Positions 16,764-25,985 of a stretch of 64,000 bases of DNA are shown one piece after another; position 1 is the stretch's first letter; each line of letters begins with the position of its first letter. The stretch covers positions 3,581,058 to 3,645,057 of the forward strand of contig NZ_LJIX01000006.1 of NCBI RefSeq assembly GCF_001420595.1, written 5' to 3'. The DNA comes from Cytobacillus solani (GTDB lineage: Bacteria; Bacillota; Bacilli; Bacillales; Cytobacillaceae). The position numbers were made by a program, and so were the translations under genes. The notes below the pieces were generated by a model, which was given only the letters and a program-made list of their open reading frames with translations, was not told the DNA's origin and did not search any database.

Positions 16764-17682
16764 GAACAAGTTCCCCCTTTTGTGAAGTAACTTCAAGGAA
16801 ACGATCTTCTAATGTCTTCGTTACTTCCTTCACTCCAAAAATATGAATGTCTTGATTAACAAGGTGTTTTATTACCTCAGGAATATTCTCTCTTTTAAGC
16901 GGCAGAGCAACACCAATTTCAGTTAATTGAACTCTCAAATCGGGATACATCTCTTTTACAATTCGACCGGCCTTCTCTTTTCCTTCTACCTCAATTTCAT
17001 AAATTTTCTCATTTCCCTGAACAAAATCAGTCATAAGCTGAACATCAATAAGCTTTCCTTGTTGAATAATTCCAATTCGATCGCACATCATTTCCATTTC
17101 TGATAGCAAATGGCTTGATACGATAACAGCCATATCCTTTTCTTTTGCCAGCTTTCTAACATGATCCCTGATTTCACGAATTCCTGCAGGATCCAAACCA
17201 TTCGTCGGCTCATCCAGAATTAAAATTTTCGGATCATGCAAAAGACACTGAGCTAAACCAAGACGCTGCCTCATGCCAAGTGAATACGTTTTTACCTTGT
17301 CATGGATTCGATCTGTCAGACCCACGAACTCTACTGTTTCAGCAATTTTTTCTTTTGTAACCCCTTGAGACATCCTGGCAAAATGAACAAGATTTTGATA
17401 ACCGCTCATGAATTTATACATTTCCGGATTTTCAACGATGCCTCCAACATGTTTAATTGCCTGCTCAAAATCTGTTTTAATACTGTGACCGAGGATTTTA
17501 ATATCACCGGAAGTCATGCCAATCAAGCCGACAATCATTCGAATCGTTGTTGTTTTTCCTGCTCCATTTGGGCCTAGGAAGCCAAATACTTCCCCTTTAT
17601 TGACATTAAAGCTCAGAGAATCAATAATCGTTCTGACCTTTATAGTTTTAGTTACATTTTGAATTTCCACGAGGGTATCCAT
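16756..17682 (-). CDS. ABC transporter ATP-binding protein (YhcH-like)
   Basis: 308 residues. Nucleotide-binding domain in the first 220: Walker A FLGPNGAGKTTTIR, Q-loop VGGIVENPEMYKFMSGYQN, signature YSLGMRQRLGLAQ, Walker B ILILDEPTNGLDP and the switch His in IVSSHLLSEME. A C-terminal extension of about 80 residues resembles those of bacitracin/drug-type ABC-2 ATPases. The open frame starts with an ATG overlapping the previous stop codon (ATGA, 17700), but GGAG sits between that and MDTLVEIQN at 17682, the preferred start. It should energise the permease encoded immediately downstream. Confidence 0.92.
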   Translation of the reverse strand: MDTLVEIQNVTKTIKVRTIIDSLSFNVNKGEVFGFLGPNGAGKTTTIRMIVGLIGMTSGDIKILGHSIKTDFEQAIKHVGGIVENPEMYKFMSGYQNLVHFARMSQGVTKEKIAETVEFVGLTDRIHDKVKTYSLGMRQRLGLAQCLLHDPKILILDEPTNGLDPAGIREIRDHVRKLAKEKDMAVIVSSHLLSEMEMMCDRIGIIQQGKLIDVQLMTDFVQGNEKIYEIEVEGKEKAGRIVKEMYPDLRVQLTEIGVALPLKRENIPEVIKHLVNQDIHIFGVKEVTKTLEDRFLEVTSQKGELVHD

Positions 17683-17696
17683 AGTTTTTTCTCCTC

Positions 17697-18389
17697 TCAT
17701 TCTTTAAAAGTCTCCTTCATCCACTGAATAATCGATAAACCTTTAGTTTCTCTTAAATTCTCGACATTTTGCCAATCAATTACTTTTCCATCTTTAATGG
17801 CAAGTACCTCATCCAAAAGCGGCTCGATCTCATCTATTTCATGAGTCGCGATAACAACTGTCTGATTTTCAAAATCGATATAGGATAGTAAACCTTTTAC
17901 AATCGAATCTCTTACCATTGGGTCAAGACCTGAAAAAGGCTCATCTAAAAGCAAAACGGATGTCTCTCTCGCCAATGCAAGCACAAGTTTTAATCTGCCC
18001 CGATTTCCTTTTGACAATTGCTTTAGCTTCTTGTCGGGATCCAGTTTCATAAATGTAAGCAATTCATTTGCACGCTCTATTCGAAAATCCTCAAACTGAG
18101 AGGCATAAAAGTCAATCATATCCTTCACTTTAAAAGGCTGATAAAATATATCTAGTTCCGATAAATACGCAACTTCTTTGGCGATTCTTCTATTGACTTC
18201 TGTTCCTTTAACAAGAACTGTCCCCTTTGATGGATGCACCAGTCCAGCTATTATTTTTAATGTTGTTGATTTCCCGCTTCCGTTCGGGCCAATTAATCCG
18301 TAAATTTTTCCTTTTTCCAGCGTGAAGGAAACATCCTCTAATCCAGAATACCGGCCATATTTTTTTGATATATTCTTAAACTCAATCAT
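17697..18389 (-). CDS. ABC transporter ATP-binding protein (YhcG-like)
   Basis: 230 residues, a second nucleotide-binding subunit: Walker [15 protein letters not shown], a degenerate signature [14 protein letters not shown] in place of LSGGQ, Walker [14 protein letters not shown], and switch His in [11 protein letters not shown]. The start is ATG at 18389, only 1 bp after the stop of the GntR gene, with GGGAG upstream; the longer frame to 18410 would begin within that gene. Together with the membrane proteins it forms a YtrBCE- or YhcGHI-like exporter. Which permease it pairs with (the 261-residue protein upstream or the permease downstream) cannot be told from sequence. Confidence 0.9.
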   Translation of the reverse strand: MIEFKNISKKYGRYSGLEDVSFTLEKGKIYGLIGPNGSGKSTTLKIIAGLVHPSKGTVLVKGTEVNRRIAKEVAYLSELDIFYQPFKVKDMIDFYASQFEDFRIERANELLTFMKLDPDKKLKQLSKGNRGRLKLVLALARETSVLLLDEPFSGLDPMVRDSIVKGLLSYIDFENQTVVIATHEIDEIEPLLDEVLAIKDGKVIDWQNVENLRETKGLSIIQWMKETFKE

Positions 18390-18390
18390 C

Positions 18391-18765
18391 TTACATCTCC
18401 CGCTTCCCATTAAAAAATCTTTTTAAGCCAGAGATCATATCCTCTTCTGTAAGTCCAAGTTCCTTCATATTTTTGACAAACGATTCAATAATGTCCATTT
18501 GCATACCGAGCTTTAATTGATGAATCATCCCTTCATTCTCTGTTACAAACGTTCCTTGTCCTCGCTTCGTTTCCACGATCTCCATCCTCTCCAATTCACT
18601 GTATGTTCGTTGAATCGTATTTGGATTAACTCCCGTCTGTACTGCCATTTCACGAACGGAAGGGAGTTTGTTTCCCGGCAATAAATCCCCTCTGATAATC
18701 TGCTGATTAATTTTGTCAGCAATTTGCATATAAATTGGCTTTGATGCTTGGAATTCCTCAACCAT
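18391..18765 (-). CDS. GntR-family transcriptional regulator, YtrA subfamily (YhcF-like)
   Basis: 124 residues: an N-terminal GntR winged helix (about residues 10-75; [32 protein letters not shown], then [29 protein letters not shown]) and a short helical C-terminus of about 45 residues without effector domain, the hallmark of the YtrA subfamily, which regulates its own ABC operon. The frame extends to 18780, but a GAGGTGTGA site precedes the ATG at 18765. Its likely operator is the inverted repeat at 19583-19606 overlapping the operon promoter. It overlaps or touches both neighbours, so translation is coupled. Confidence 0.92.
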   Translation of the reverse strand: MVEEFQASKPIYMQIADKINQQIIRGDLLPGNKLPSVREMAVQTGVNPNTIQRTYSELERMEIVETKRGQGTFVTENEGMIHQLKLGMQMDIIESFVKNMKELGLTEEDMISGLKRFFNGKREM

Positions 18766-18769
18766 GGCG

Positions 18770-19555
18770 TCACACCTCAACTTTCCGCTCTAACAGCCAT
18801 ACAGAAGCAGAAAAAACAATAATAACAAGAATTGTATAAATAGCTCCATTCATTATTGAAAGTTCAGCATTATCTACAAAACCAGCTGAAGCAGAAGACT
18901 TCCCTACCAAAAACTCAATTGAGTATGCATCGAGTTTAATTATTCCTATGTTTTTAAGTTTTTGATAAATAGGAAGATTGTTCACATAATTGCCTATAGC
19001 AGTAAGCAGAATCCAAGTGCCAATAACAATCGGCCAGCGGATAGAGTGCAGAAATGGAACCTTTTTTAGTGAATGAAATAAGGACCAATAAAATAAAACC
19101 CAGACTCCCAAAAAAAGTGTTCCAAGCGTAATCCCCAGTCCTATTAAAGTGATATTAAGAACTGGTTCACCAGTTAAATTAAATAAGCTTTCCCCATTCA
19201 CAGCATGAGTTAATCCCCATATCGCAATTACAAATGCTATAAAAAAAGAAACTACATATAAAATAAACCCAGCTGTTAATTTAGCAAGAAAGAGAATGGC
19301 TCCGCTATTTGGATTATGAAGCCAAAGCTGTGTTTGGGCCTCTATATTAAGAGAATGAAGAAGGTATGCTGGAAGATAAAAACCATGTCCTACTAAGATC
19401 GTGACTGCTACTACAGCAAAAATATTCGGCTCATTGAAATATTTTGTTAGGCCTAATCCGGCCACTACACCCAAAATTAATAAAGCAATTCCGACCACAA
19501 ACCAATTTTTCGTTAGTTTTAATTCTTTATAGATCAGACCTTTAAAAAATTCCAC
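18770..19555 (-). CDS. Multi-pass membrane protein, first gene of the GntR/ABC operon (YhcE-like)
   Basis: 261 residues with about six hydrophobic segments (near 18-37, 45-68, 90-117, 130-160, 172-190 and 235-255). Phrases HNPNSGAILFLAKLTAGFILYVVS resemble the membrane subunits of YtrC/D- and YhcE-type systems. It precedes the GntR regulator, overlapping or nearly touching it, just as yhcE precedes yhcF in B. subtilis. The product probably forms a membrane component of the exporter; no substrate can be inferred. ATG at 19555 follows GGAGGTC. The promoter and a dyad operator lie 30-70 bp upstream. Confidence 0.8.
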   Translation of the reverse strand: MEFFKGLIYKELKLTKNWFVVGIALLILGVVAGLGLTKYFNEPNIFAVVAVTILVGHGFYLPAYLLHSLNIEAQTQLWLHNPNSGAILFLAKLTAGFILYVVSFFIAFVIAIWGLTHAVNGESLFNLTGEPVLNITLIGLGITLGTLFLGVWVLFYWSLFHSLKKVPFLHSIRWPIVIGTWILLTAIGNYVNNLPIYQKLKNIGIIKLDAYSIEFLVGKSSASAGFVDNAELSIMNGAIYTILVIIVFSASVWLLERKVEV

Positions 19556-19582
19556 ATGTTCCGACCTCCGTATCGGTGTTTT

Positions 19583-19626
19583 AGTGTTCTAGTTACATAG
19601 TACACTGATACATAATCATTCGTCAA
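19583..19626 (-). promoter_or_regulatory. Promoter and YtrA-type operator of the yhcEFGHI-like operon
   Basis: On the minus strand TTGACG (19626-19621) and TACTAT (19602-19597) are 18 bp apart. A near-perfect dyad AGTGTACTA-N6-TAGAACACT (19606-19583) covers the -10 box and the start point. A GntR dimer bound there would block RNA polymerase, which suits autoregulation by the operon's second gene. Confidence 0.75.
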
Positions 19627-19674
19627 TTAGAATTCTACATTTTTAGTTATTTATTATCGCACTATCTTTTTAAG

Positions 19675-19707
19675 ACAAAAAAGCCTGACTATTCACTAGC
19701 CAGGCTC
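19675..19707 (-). terminator. Intrinsic terminator of tcdA
   Basis: AGCCTGGCTA/TAGTCAGGCT stem with one mismatch and 5-nt loop, followed by TTTTTTG on the minus strand, 14 bp after the tcdA stop. Confidence 0.85.
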
Positions 19708-19720
19708 GTTCAATCGATTA

Positions 19721-20482
19721 TTAATCATTCACACGATAAATTTTAATATCCTTTAACAGCTTTCTAGTCACATAGCTTGCCATAATCAAACCTGCTGTTG
19801 ACGGGCAGAAAGCGTTAGATGCAGGCGGCATTTTGGCTTTGCGGATTTCTGCATCTTCCTTTCCTACAACCTTCCGAACATCTTCCCGAATGACAATCGG
19901 ACTTTCATCAGAGAAAACAACTGGAATGCCTTTTCTAATTCCTTCTTTTCTCAAGCGGGTGCGAATAACTTTTGCAATTGGATCTGTATGCGTTTTGGAA
20001 ATATCCGCAATTTGGAATCGCGTTGGATCTATTTTATTTGCAGCACCCATACTTGAAATAATTGGGATGTTTCGCTTTAAGCATTCCTTCATTAAATGGA
20101 TTTTATAGGATATTGTATCTGACGCATCAATGACAAAATCGAGACCATGCTCGAAAAACTGTTCATATGTTTCTTCAGTGTAAAACATTTTCAGTGCAAT
20201 AACTTCACATTCTGGATTAATATCTTTAATTCTTTCTTTCATTAAATCAACCTTTGGCTGCCCAATGGTTGAAAGTAAGGCAATGATTTGCCGATTCACA
20301 TTCGTAATATCTACATCGTCCTTATCAACAAGAACTAATCGGCCAACCCCAGAACGAGCTAATGCTTCAGCTGCAAAGGTCCCTACTCCGCCAACACCAA
20401 GAACAGCTACCGTACTATTTTTCATTATTTCAAGGCCTTCCTTGCCAAAAGCCAATTCATTTCGTGAAAATTGATGCAACAT
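19721..20482 (-). CDS. tcdA: tRNA threonylcarbamoyladenosine dehydratase TcdA (YrvM)
   Basis: 253 residues of the ThiF/E1-like superfamily. TcdA uses ATP to cyclise t6A37 of ANN-decoding tRNAs to ct6A. Seen: GxGGxG nucleotide loop in VAVLGVGGVGTFAAEALARSG (about 25-45), DKDDVDITNVNRQ, catalytic-region VIDASDTISYKIHLMKECL and the C-terminal ASNAFCPSTAGLIMASYV. The Zn-binding cysteines of canonical E1-like MoeB are absent, as is usual for this subgroup. Located next to 6S RNA and aspS as in B. subtilis (yrvM), with the flavin oxidoreductase gene inserted in between. ATG at 20482 with a weak GAGAT site. Confidence 0.93.
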   Translation of the reverse strand: MLHQFSRNELAFGKEGLEIMKNSTVAVLGVGGVGTFAAEALARSGVGRLVLVDKDDVDITNVNRQIIALLSTIGQPKVDLMKERIKDINPECEVIALKMFYTEETYEQFFEHGLDFVIDASDTISYKIHLMKECLKRNIPIISSMGAANKIDPTRFQIADISKTHTDPIAKVIRTRLRKEGIRKGIPVVFSDESPIVIREDVRKVVGKEDAEIRKAKMPPASNAFCPSTAGLIMASYVTRKLLKDIKIYRVND

Positions 20483-20696
20483 CTATCTCAACTCCATAAC
20501 TTTTAAAATGATACTCCCTTATTTTTTTCCCGATAATGAATATATCATACTTTTTGAAAAAAATAAGCATCTACACTAACCAAAAAATTTTTATACTAAC
20601 TGTTATGACCAGATGACAGTTGTCACTATTATATTTTTTCTTCGGGTGATACGCTTAGGCGGGGATGAAAAATATGGGAAGAAATGGGGAAATCGT

Positions 20697-21650
20697 ATGA
20701 GCTTACCGCAATTAAAAATTGGACATATGGAGCCAAAAGTTCCAATCCTTCAAGGAGGGATGGGAGTTGGCATATCGCTCAGCGGGCTGGCTTCAGCTGT
20801 TGCCAATGCAGGCGGGATCGGAATTATTTCAGGTACAGGGATCTCTACAGAAGAATTGCGTTTCCACATAAGAAGGGCAAAGGAGCTTATAAATGATACC
20901 GGCTATATCGGTGTGAATGTTCTATTTGCTATGAACGATTTTGCAGAAAAAATGAAGGCTGCGCTTGAAGAGAAGGTAGATTTTATCATTTCTGGTGCAG
21001 GAATTTCTCGCGATATGTACGCTTGGGGAAAGGAATTTTGTGTTCCTGTTATATCGATCGTATCCTCAGCAAAACTTGCTAAGCTATCTGAAAGATTAGG
21101 TGCAGCTGCCGTTGTCGTGGAAGGACATGAAGCTGGAGGACATCTTGGAACAGACCGACCGCTATTTGAGATTCTGCCTGAAGTTGTGGAAGCAGTAAAA
21201 ATTCCAGTGATAGCAGCCGGAGGGATATTAACAGGGCTGGATTTAGCTAAGGCTATTCGATTAGGGGCATCAGGTGTCCAAATGGGGACTAGATTTGTTG
21301 CCAGTGAAGAATGCGATGCTCCACTTGTATTTAAAGAGAAATATGTTCATGCCAAAGAAGAGGATACCATTCTAGTCAAAACAACCGTTGGACTACAGGG
21401 GAGAGCGATAAAAAATAAATTTACGGAATTAATTTCAGGCTCTGGTAAATTAAAAATTGAAAAATGTCATGATTGTTTAAAAAATTGCTCTTACCGCTTT
21501 TGTACTTTAGATTCTCTGCTGAAATCAGTTGGAGGAGATGTTGAAAACGGCTTAGTATTTGCCGGATCAAGAGTAGCAGAAATTAAAAAAATCATGTCAG
21601 TACGGGATATTATCAATACAATTACATCAGAGTATAGAGCTGCCTGGTAA
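20697..21650 (+). CDS. NAD(P)H-dependent flavin oxidoreductase, nitronate monooxygenase family
   Basis: About 317 residues, FMN-binding TIM barrel. Seen: PILQGGMGVGISLSGLASAV at the N-terminus, GIISGTG, FIISGAGISRDM, VVEGHEAGGHLG with the active-site His of nitronate monooxygenases, VIAAGGILTGLDLAKAIRLGASGVQMGTRF (phosphate-binding loop). A C-terminal cysteine-rich patch KCHDCLKNCSYRFC resembles a metal-binding knuckle and occurs in a subset of the family. Reaction in vivo cannot be fixed: either nitronate detoxification or enoyl-ACP reductase-like activity (FabK relatives). The long frame starts at 20613; ATG at 20697 agrees with family length but its GGGGAAAT site is weak. B. subtilis has no such gene here. 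Confidence 0.85.
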   Translation: MSLPQLKIGHMEPKVPILQGGMGVGISLSGLASAVANAGGIGIISGTGISTEELRFHIRRAKELINDTGYIGVNVLFAMNDFAEKMKAALEEKVDFIISGAGISRDMYAWGKEFCVPVISIVSSAKLAKLSERLGAAAVVVEGHEAGGHLGTDRPLFEILPEVVEAVKIPVIAAGGILTGLDLAKAIRLGASGVQMGTRFVASEECDAPLVFKEKYVHAKEEDTILVKTTVGLQGRAIKNKFTELISGSGKLKIEKCHDCLKNCSYRFCTLDSLLKSVGGDVENGLVFAGSRVAEIKKIMSVRDIINTITSEYRAAW

Positions 21651-21654
21651 CAAA

Positions 21655-21687
21655 AAATAAATCCATGTCGCAATTGACATGGATTTT
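21655..21687 (-). terminator. Terminator of 6S RNA, shared with the convergent oxidoreductase gene
   Basis: AATCCATGTC/GACATGGATT 10-bp stem with 6-nt loop; T-rich on both sides, so it can serve both bsrA (minus) and the plus-strand gene ending at 21650. Confidence 0.8.
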
Positions 21688-21699
21688 ATTATTCATATG

Positions 21700-21890
21700 T
21701 ACGTAAAGAGTCCCAATCGTGCCGTCGCCTTGATGCCTTCGTTTTGAACCCGCACTCAGCAGGTGGGTGACCTGTTTCCGCTTTTGTAAGTCCTCATCCA
21801 TAAGGCATTTACGCGGCTGGAAAACCCGATCTCCCGAAGAAATAATGTTGGTCAAAATTTTAGGTTACACAACGAACACATCAGGACTCT
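21700..21890 (-). ncRNA. bsrA: 6S-1 RNA (BsrA)
   Basis: 6S RNA mimics an open promoter, binds sigma-A RNA polymerase and tunes transcription in stationary phase. The minus-strand sequence begins AGTCCTGATGTGTTCGTTGT and ends near GATTGGGACTCTTTACGT, which pair as the closing stem. Between them lie GGGAGATCGGGTTTT, CCGCGTAAATGCCTTATGGA and GGTCACCCACCTGCTGAGTG, blocks I recognise from B. subtilis bsrA. The location, between tcdA and aspS, is the same. A promoter 10-45 bp upstream would start a transcript about 10 nt longer than the mature 5' end, consistent with the processed precursor known in B. subtilis. Confidence 0.95.
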
Positions 21891-21906
21891 TTATTTGATT
21901 ACCTGT

Positions 21907-21935
21907 ATTTTATCATATCCAATTTGCTCTTTCAA
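21907..21935 (-). promoter_or_regulatory. Sigma-A type promoter of bsrA (6S RNA)
   Basis: TTGAAA (21935-21930) and TAAAAT (21912-21907) with 17-bp spacing on the minus strand. Expected start near 21900, about 10 nt ahead of the mature 5' end. Confidence 0.75.
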
Positions 21936-21957
21936 GCACTCACAAATAGGTCAATTC

Positions 21958-23727
21958 TCATTTTTTTAAATTTAACTTTAAGTGTAAATCATCTAATTGT
22001 GATTCACTTACTTCACCAGGTGCTTCTGTTAAGACACAGCTTGCACTAGCCGTTTTCGGGAAGGCAATCGTGTCACGAAGATTGGTTCTTCCAGCCAAAA
22101 TCATGACAAGTCTGTCAAGTCCTAAAGCAATCCCTCCATGTGGAGGAGTTCCATATTCAAACGCATCCATTAAGAAGCCAAACTGCTCATACGCTTCCTC
22201 TTTTGAAAAGCCAAGGACATTAAACATTTTTTCCTGCACTTCTCTTTCAAAAATTCGAAGAGATCCCCCTCCAAGCTCATAGCCATTTAATACAAGGTCA
22301 TAGGCTTGAGCTCTTACTTGCGATGGGTCAGAATCAAGAAGAGCTAGGTCTTCCCTCGCAGGCATGGTAAATGGATGATGCGCTGCATAATAGCGGCCTT
22401 CCTCTTCAGCATACTCAAGCAATGGCCAATCCGTTACCCAAAGGAAGTTGAACTTGCTTTGATCAATTAGTTCAAGCTCTTTTCCTATCTTGATACGAAG
22501 TGCACCTAAAGCATCCGCTACAACACTTGTCTTATCGGCTACAAATAAGAGAAGGTCACCTGCTTCAACAGAAAGCGCAGTTTTAATTGCGTTTTGCTCT
22601 TCTTCTGTAACAAATTTAGAAATCGGCCCTTTTAGTCCATCTTCCTCCGCTTTTAACCATGCGAGCCCCTTTGCTCCATAGACGGAGACAAACTCTGTTA
22701 ACGCATCAATATCTTTTCTAGAGTACTTGCCTGCTCCATTCTTCACGTTGATCGCCTTTACTTGGCCTCCAGAAGAAACAGCACCCGCAAATACCTTAAA
22801 GCTTGAGTCCTTAACAATTTCAGATAGGTCCGTTAATTCCATTTCAAAACGTGTATCAGGCTTATCCGAACCATAGCGGTCCATTGCCTCTTGATAAGTC
22901 ATTTGCGGGAATGGGATTTGAACGTCAATTCCTTTGACCTCTTTCATAATTTTGCTCATCATATTCTCCATTAAATGGATAATATCAGCTTGACTCATGA
23001 AGCTCATTTCCATATCGACTTGTGTAAATTCCGGCTGGCGGTCAGCACGTAAATCCTCATCACGGAAACAGCGGGCAATTTGATAGTAGCGTTCGAAGCC
23101 GCCAACCATTAACAGCTGTTTAAAAATTTGCGGTGATTGTGGGAGTGCATAGAATTCACCAGGATGAACGCGGCTCGGAACTAAGTAGTCACGTGCTCCT
23201 TCAGGAGTACTCTTTGTTAGAATAGGTGTTTCAATGTCAAGGAAGCCTTCCCCATCAAGAAACTCTCTCATCGCCTTCGTTACTTGATGGCGCATTTTTA
23301 ATGTTTCAAACATGACTGGTCTTCTTAAATCAAGATAACGATATTTAAGGCGGACATCCTCTGAAACATCCGTTTTGTCATCCAGCATAAATGGCGGTGT
23401 TTTTGCTTCATTTAATATGGTAATTTTTTCTGCTTTAATTTCGATATGACCTGTTTTTAAGTTCGGGTTTACTGTTCCTTCTTCCCTAGCAACTACGACA
23501 CCTTCGATATCGAGTACAAACTCATTTCTTACTCGCTCCGCTGAAACTAAAGCCTCAGGAGATGTTTCCGGATTAAATACAACTTGCACGATTCCCGTTC
23601 GGTCACGCAGATCAATGAAAATCAATCCGCCTAGATCACGTCTTTTTTGCACCCATCCTTTTAAAATTACTTTTTCACCAATTGCCGCCTCTGTTATTTC
23701 TCCGCAGTAATACGATCTCCCAAACAT
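21958..23727 (-). CDS. aspS: Aspartate--tRNA ligase
   Basis: 589 residues, the bacterial-type class IIb AspRS with an inserted GAD domain. Anticodon-binding OB fold in the first 110 residues ([27 protein letters not shown]), then class II motif 2 [26 protein letters not shown] insertion about 280-420, and motif 3 [31 protein letters not shown] at 23727 follows AGGAGGAA. It lies 170 bp after hisS with no terminator between, only a 20-bp periodic repeat array, so both are likely read from the histidine T-box promoter, as in B. subtilis. Whether the enzyme also charges tRNA-Asn cannot be decided here. Confidence 0.97.
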   Translation of the reverse strand: MFGRSYYCGEITEAAIGEKVILKGWVQKRRDLGGLIFIDLRDRTGIVQVVFNPETSPEALVSAERVRNEFVLDIEGVVVAREEGTVNPNLKTGHIEIKAEKITILNEAKTPPFMLDDKTDVSEDVRLKYRYLDLRRPVMFETLKMRHQVTKAMREFLDGEGFLDIETPILTKSTPEGARDYLVPSRVHPGEFYALPQSPQIFKQLLMVGGFERYYQIARCFRDEDLRADRQPEFTQVDMEMSFMSQADIIHLMENMMSKIMKEVKGIDVQIPFPQMTYQEAMDRYGSDKPDTRFEMELTDLSEIVKDSSFKVFAGAVSSGGQVKAINVKNGAGKYSRKDIDALTEFVSVYGAKGLAWLKAEEDGLKGPISKFVTEEEQNAIKTALSVEAGDLLLFVADKTSVVADALGALRIKIGKELELIDQSKFNFLWVTDWPLLEYAEEEGRYYAAHHPFTMPAREDLALLDSDPSQVRAQAYDLVLNGYELGGGSLRIFEREVQEKMFNVLGFSKEEAYEQFGFLMDAFEYGTPPHGGIALGLDRLVMILAGRTNLRDTIAFPKTASASCVLTEAPGEVSESQLDDLHLKLNLKK

Positions 23728-23780
23728 GATGATTCCTCCTATTATTTAGACAGTAATTTTTATGAGTAATAATTGGATTT

Positions 23781-23893
23781 GCAATTATAAATGTTTTTTT
23801 GCAAATAAATCTTTGATTTTGCATATAAAATTAGGATTTTGCAATTAAATCTAGATTTTCGCAAAATAATATTAGATTTCGCAAATATACATT
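23781..23893. repeat. Array of six short direct repeats, exact 20-bp period
   Basis: GCAA or GCAT recurs at 23781, 23801, 23821, 23841, 23861 and 23881, exactly every 20 bp. Plus-strand unit consensus is close to GCAAATAAATCTTAGATTTT. It fills the hisS-aspS gap and contains no ribosome binding site, open frame or hairpin of note. The unit differs from that in the cymR-yrvO gap (13139-13241), but the period is the same. Confidence 0.9.
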
Positions 23894-23897
23894 ATTT

Positions 23898-25166
23898 TTA
23901 TAGTAATTCAGCAAATTTTTCTACAAAGGTTTCAAGGTCAAACTCTGTTTGTTCACCTGTATCCATTGACTTCAGGTTGATTTTATTAGCTTTCAGCTCA
24001 TCCTCACCAAGAACAGCTACATACTTCGCCTTTGCACGATCTGCTGCTTTAAATTGAGCTTTTATTTTTCGATCGAGATAGTCTCTCTCAGCAGAAAAGC
24101 CTGCTAGACGGAGCTTGTGAAGCAGCCCGACTGTATAATCCTTCGCTTCCTCTCCTAATGAAACAAGGTAGCAATCAATTGCTTTATCAATTGGAAGCTC
24201 TACTTTTTCAGCTTCTAATGCGGCAATAAAGCGTTCAATGCTCATCGCAAAGCCGATTCCTGGTGCCTCTGGTCCGCCAATTTCCTCGGTAAGCCCATTG
24301 TAGCGGCCGCCCCCGCAAAGAGTGGTAATTGCTCCAAAGCCTTCTGCATCACTCATGATTTCAAAGGCAGTGTGATTGTAATAATCTAGTCCGCGAACAA
24401 GATTCGAGTCAACCTCGAAAGCAATATTAAGATCTCTTAAATATTGTTGAACTTTTTCAAAATAGTGCTTCGAATCCTCGTTTAAGTAATCGATGATTGA
24501 TGGAGCAGTTGCCATTAGCTTATGATCCCTATCCTGCTTACAATCAAGGATGCGCATCGGATTTTTTTCAAGACGGTTTTGACAATCATTACAAAACTCA
24601 CCAATTCTCGGTTTGAAGTGATTGATTAACGCATCTCGATGTGCGGCTCTGCTTTCTTTATCTCCAAGACTATTAATGACTAGCTTCAGCTTTTTCAAGC
24701 CTAGTGATTGGTAAAGTGACATGGCTACAGCAATCACTTCCGCATCAATAGCCGGATCAGCACTGCCAATTGCCTCCACACCAAATTGAACAAATTGGCG
24801 GTAGCGGCCAGCCTGCGGGCGTTCATATCGGAACATTGGTCCCATATAATAAAGCTTGACTGGCTGATTCGCATCACCGAACATTTTATGCTCAACAAAT
24901 GATCGAACAACAGCAGCCGTGCCTTCTGGTCGCAATGTTAAGCTCCGTTCACCGCGATCCTCGAAAGTATACATTTCCTTTTGAACAATATCCGTTGTAT
25001 CCCCTACACTTCGGAGAAACAGCTCTGTATGTTCAAAAATTGGTGTTCTAATTTCACGATACTGGAATTTTGCACAAAGCTCTCTCGCCTTTTCTTCAAT
25101 CAGGTGCCACTTTTCAATCTCACCTGGGAGAATATCCTGAGTTCCTCTTGGTAAACGAATAGACAT
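23898..25166 (-). CDS. hisS: Histidine--tRNA ligase
   Basis: 422 residues, class IIa HisRS. Seen: [14 protein letters not shown] at the N-terminus, motif 1 around [32 protein letters not shown], motif 2 [20 protein letters not shown], the His-specific peptides [14 protein letters not shown] and [15 protein letters not shown] with [11 protein letters not shown] (motif 3), and the C-terminal anticodon-binding domain with [22 protein letters not shown] at 25166 after GGGGGGAGA. Expression is governed by the T-box leader upstream; the transcript probably continues into aspS. Confidence 0.97.
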   Translation of the reverse strand: MSIRLPRGTQDILPGEIEKWHLIEEKARELCAKFQYREIRTPIFEHTELFLRSVGDTTDIVQKEMYTFEDRGERSLTLRPEGTAAVVRSFVEHKMFGDANQPVKLYYMGPMFRYERPQAGRYRQFVQFGVEAIGSADPAIDAEVIAVAMSLYQSLGLKKLKLVINSLGDKESRAAHRDALINHFKPRIGEFCNDCQNRLEKNPMRILDCKQDRDHKLMATAPSIIDYLNEDSKHYFEKVQQYLRDLNIAFEVDSNLVRGLDYYNHTAFEIMSDAEGFGAITTLCGGGRYNGLTEEIGGPEAPGIGFAMSIERFIAALEAEKVELPIDKAIDCYLVSLGEEAKDYTVGLLHKLRLAGFSAERDYLDRKIKAQFKAADRAKAKYVAVLGEDELKANKINLKSMDTGEQTEFDLETFVEKFAELL

Positions 25167-25215
25167 TGTATGTCTCCCCCTACTAATAAATTATTGTGTA
25201 AAAGTTTATTAAATA

Positions 25216-25540
25216 TAAAAAAGCCCCCGCCTCCTTGTATATAAATACAAGGGACGAGAGCTTCTGAGATTCCCGTGGTGCCACCCTAGTTGAAGCCGCC
25301 AAACTTGACGATCTTCCTCTTTTACAGTTAACGCCTGTTAACGTTCAACTCCTACTAAAAGCAATTGCTTCTTTCAGAGAGAAACCTACGAAGTGTTCAT
25401 TCATTAAATCATCATGCAGAAATGCTTTCAGCCCATGACATTTCTTCTCTTTTCATGTGGGGTTTAATTACTCTTCTTCATCAAACGGTAGTATTATTGC
25501 GCCAAGTGCGCGTTGTCAGCGAGAAACTTCTCTTAATATT
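25216..25540 (-). promoter_or_regulatory. T-box riboswitch leader of hisS-aspS (histidine specifier)
   Basis: On the minus strand the T-box core AGGGTGGCACCACGGGA (25287-25271) precedes a long terminator hairpin AGCTCTCGTCCCTTGTAT..ACAAGGAGGCGGGGGCT with a T run (25264-25217). Stem I and the specifier region lie upstream; a CAC codon at 25395-25393 in the context GAACACTTC is the best candidate specifier, which matches histidine. Uncharged tRNA-His should stabilise the antiterminator. This accounts for most of the 419-bp gap upstream of hisS. Confidence 0.92.
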
Positions 25541-25546
25541 TATATA

Positions 25547-25575
25547 ATAATACGTATCATCAAGAGCATTGTCAA
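25547..25575 (-). promoter_or_regulatory. Sigma-A type promoter of hisS-aspS
   Basis: TTGACA (25575-25570) and TATTAT (25552-25547) with 17-bp spacing on the minus strand, just upstream of the T-box leader and just downstream of the yrzK-like gene end. Confidence 0.8.
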
Positions 25576-25585
25576 TAGTGATTTG

Positions 25586-25762
25586 TTAAGATCGTTCTAA
25601 ATGTTTTTTCAATTTCCGGACATCCTTAACGGATAATCCAAATTCTGAAGCTAATTCAACCATATTTGAACCTTGCTCCTTCTGAATAAAATCATGAAAA
25701 TCCACGCCAAAAAGCTGATTTTCCCCTAATTGAACAGACATTCCCTTGTCACCAAATCTCAT
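25586..25762 (-). CDS. Small protein, YrzK-like, putative helix-turn-helix
   Basis: 58 residues. The C-terminal half MVELASEFGLSVKDVRKLKKHLERS has the look of a helix-turn-helix like those at the end of sigma factors, but no other sigma region is present, so sigma activity should not be assumed. A GTG at 25771 opens the frame, but it falls in the GAGGGTGA ribosome binding site, so ATG 25762 is chosen. Same place as B. subtilis yrzK between hisS and yrvJ. It is divergent to yrvJ. Function unknown. Confidence 0.75.
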   Translation of the reverse strand: MRFGDKGMSVQLGENQLFGVDFHDFIQKEQGSNMVELASEFGLSVKDVRKLKKHLERS

Positions 25763-25985
25763 TTCTATCACCCTCGTTCACTTATTCTTTTCTAGTATTC
25801 CCATGAATGTGAATAAACTATTCTTTAATCTAATTGCTTGTCGAATGAAACTTTTAGAAGGAAATCGATAGCAAAAGGAGAAATTATAGTAGGGCAATTC
25901 TCGTGAAAGACTTGACTGACTGAAGCAATTTTGTTTTTCTAATAAGATGAGGAACGGTTAATCTATCAAGGAGAGGAGTGTGCAC

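Noticed and set aside
21622-21855. 77-codon minus-strand open frame
   Set aside because: It lies inside the 6S-1 RNA gene and its terminator; structure and synteny explain the sequence as non-coding RNA.
23781-23893. CRISPR array
   Set aside because: Units are 20 bp back to back with no unique spacers, and no cas genes are present in the window. The same applies to 13139-13241.
25586-25762. Sigma-70 factor
   Set aside because: Only a short helix-turn-helix-like stretch is present in 58 residues; no other sigma region, so this name is not supported.
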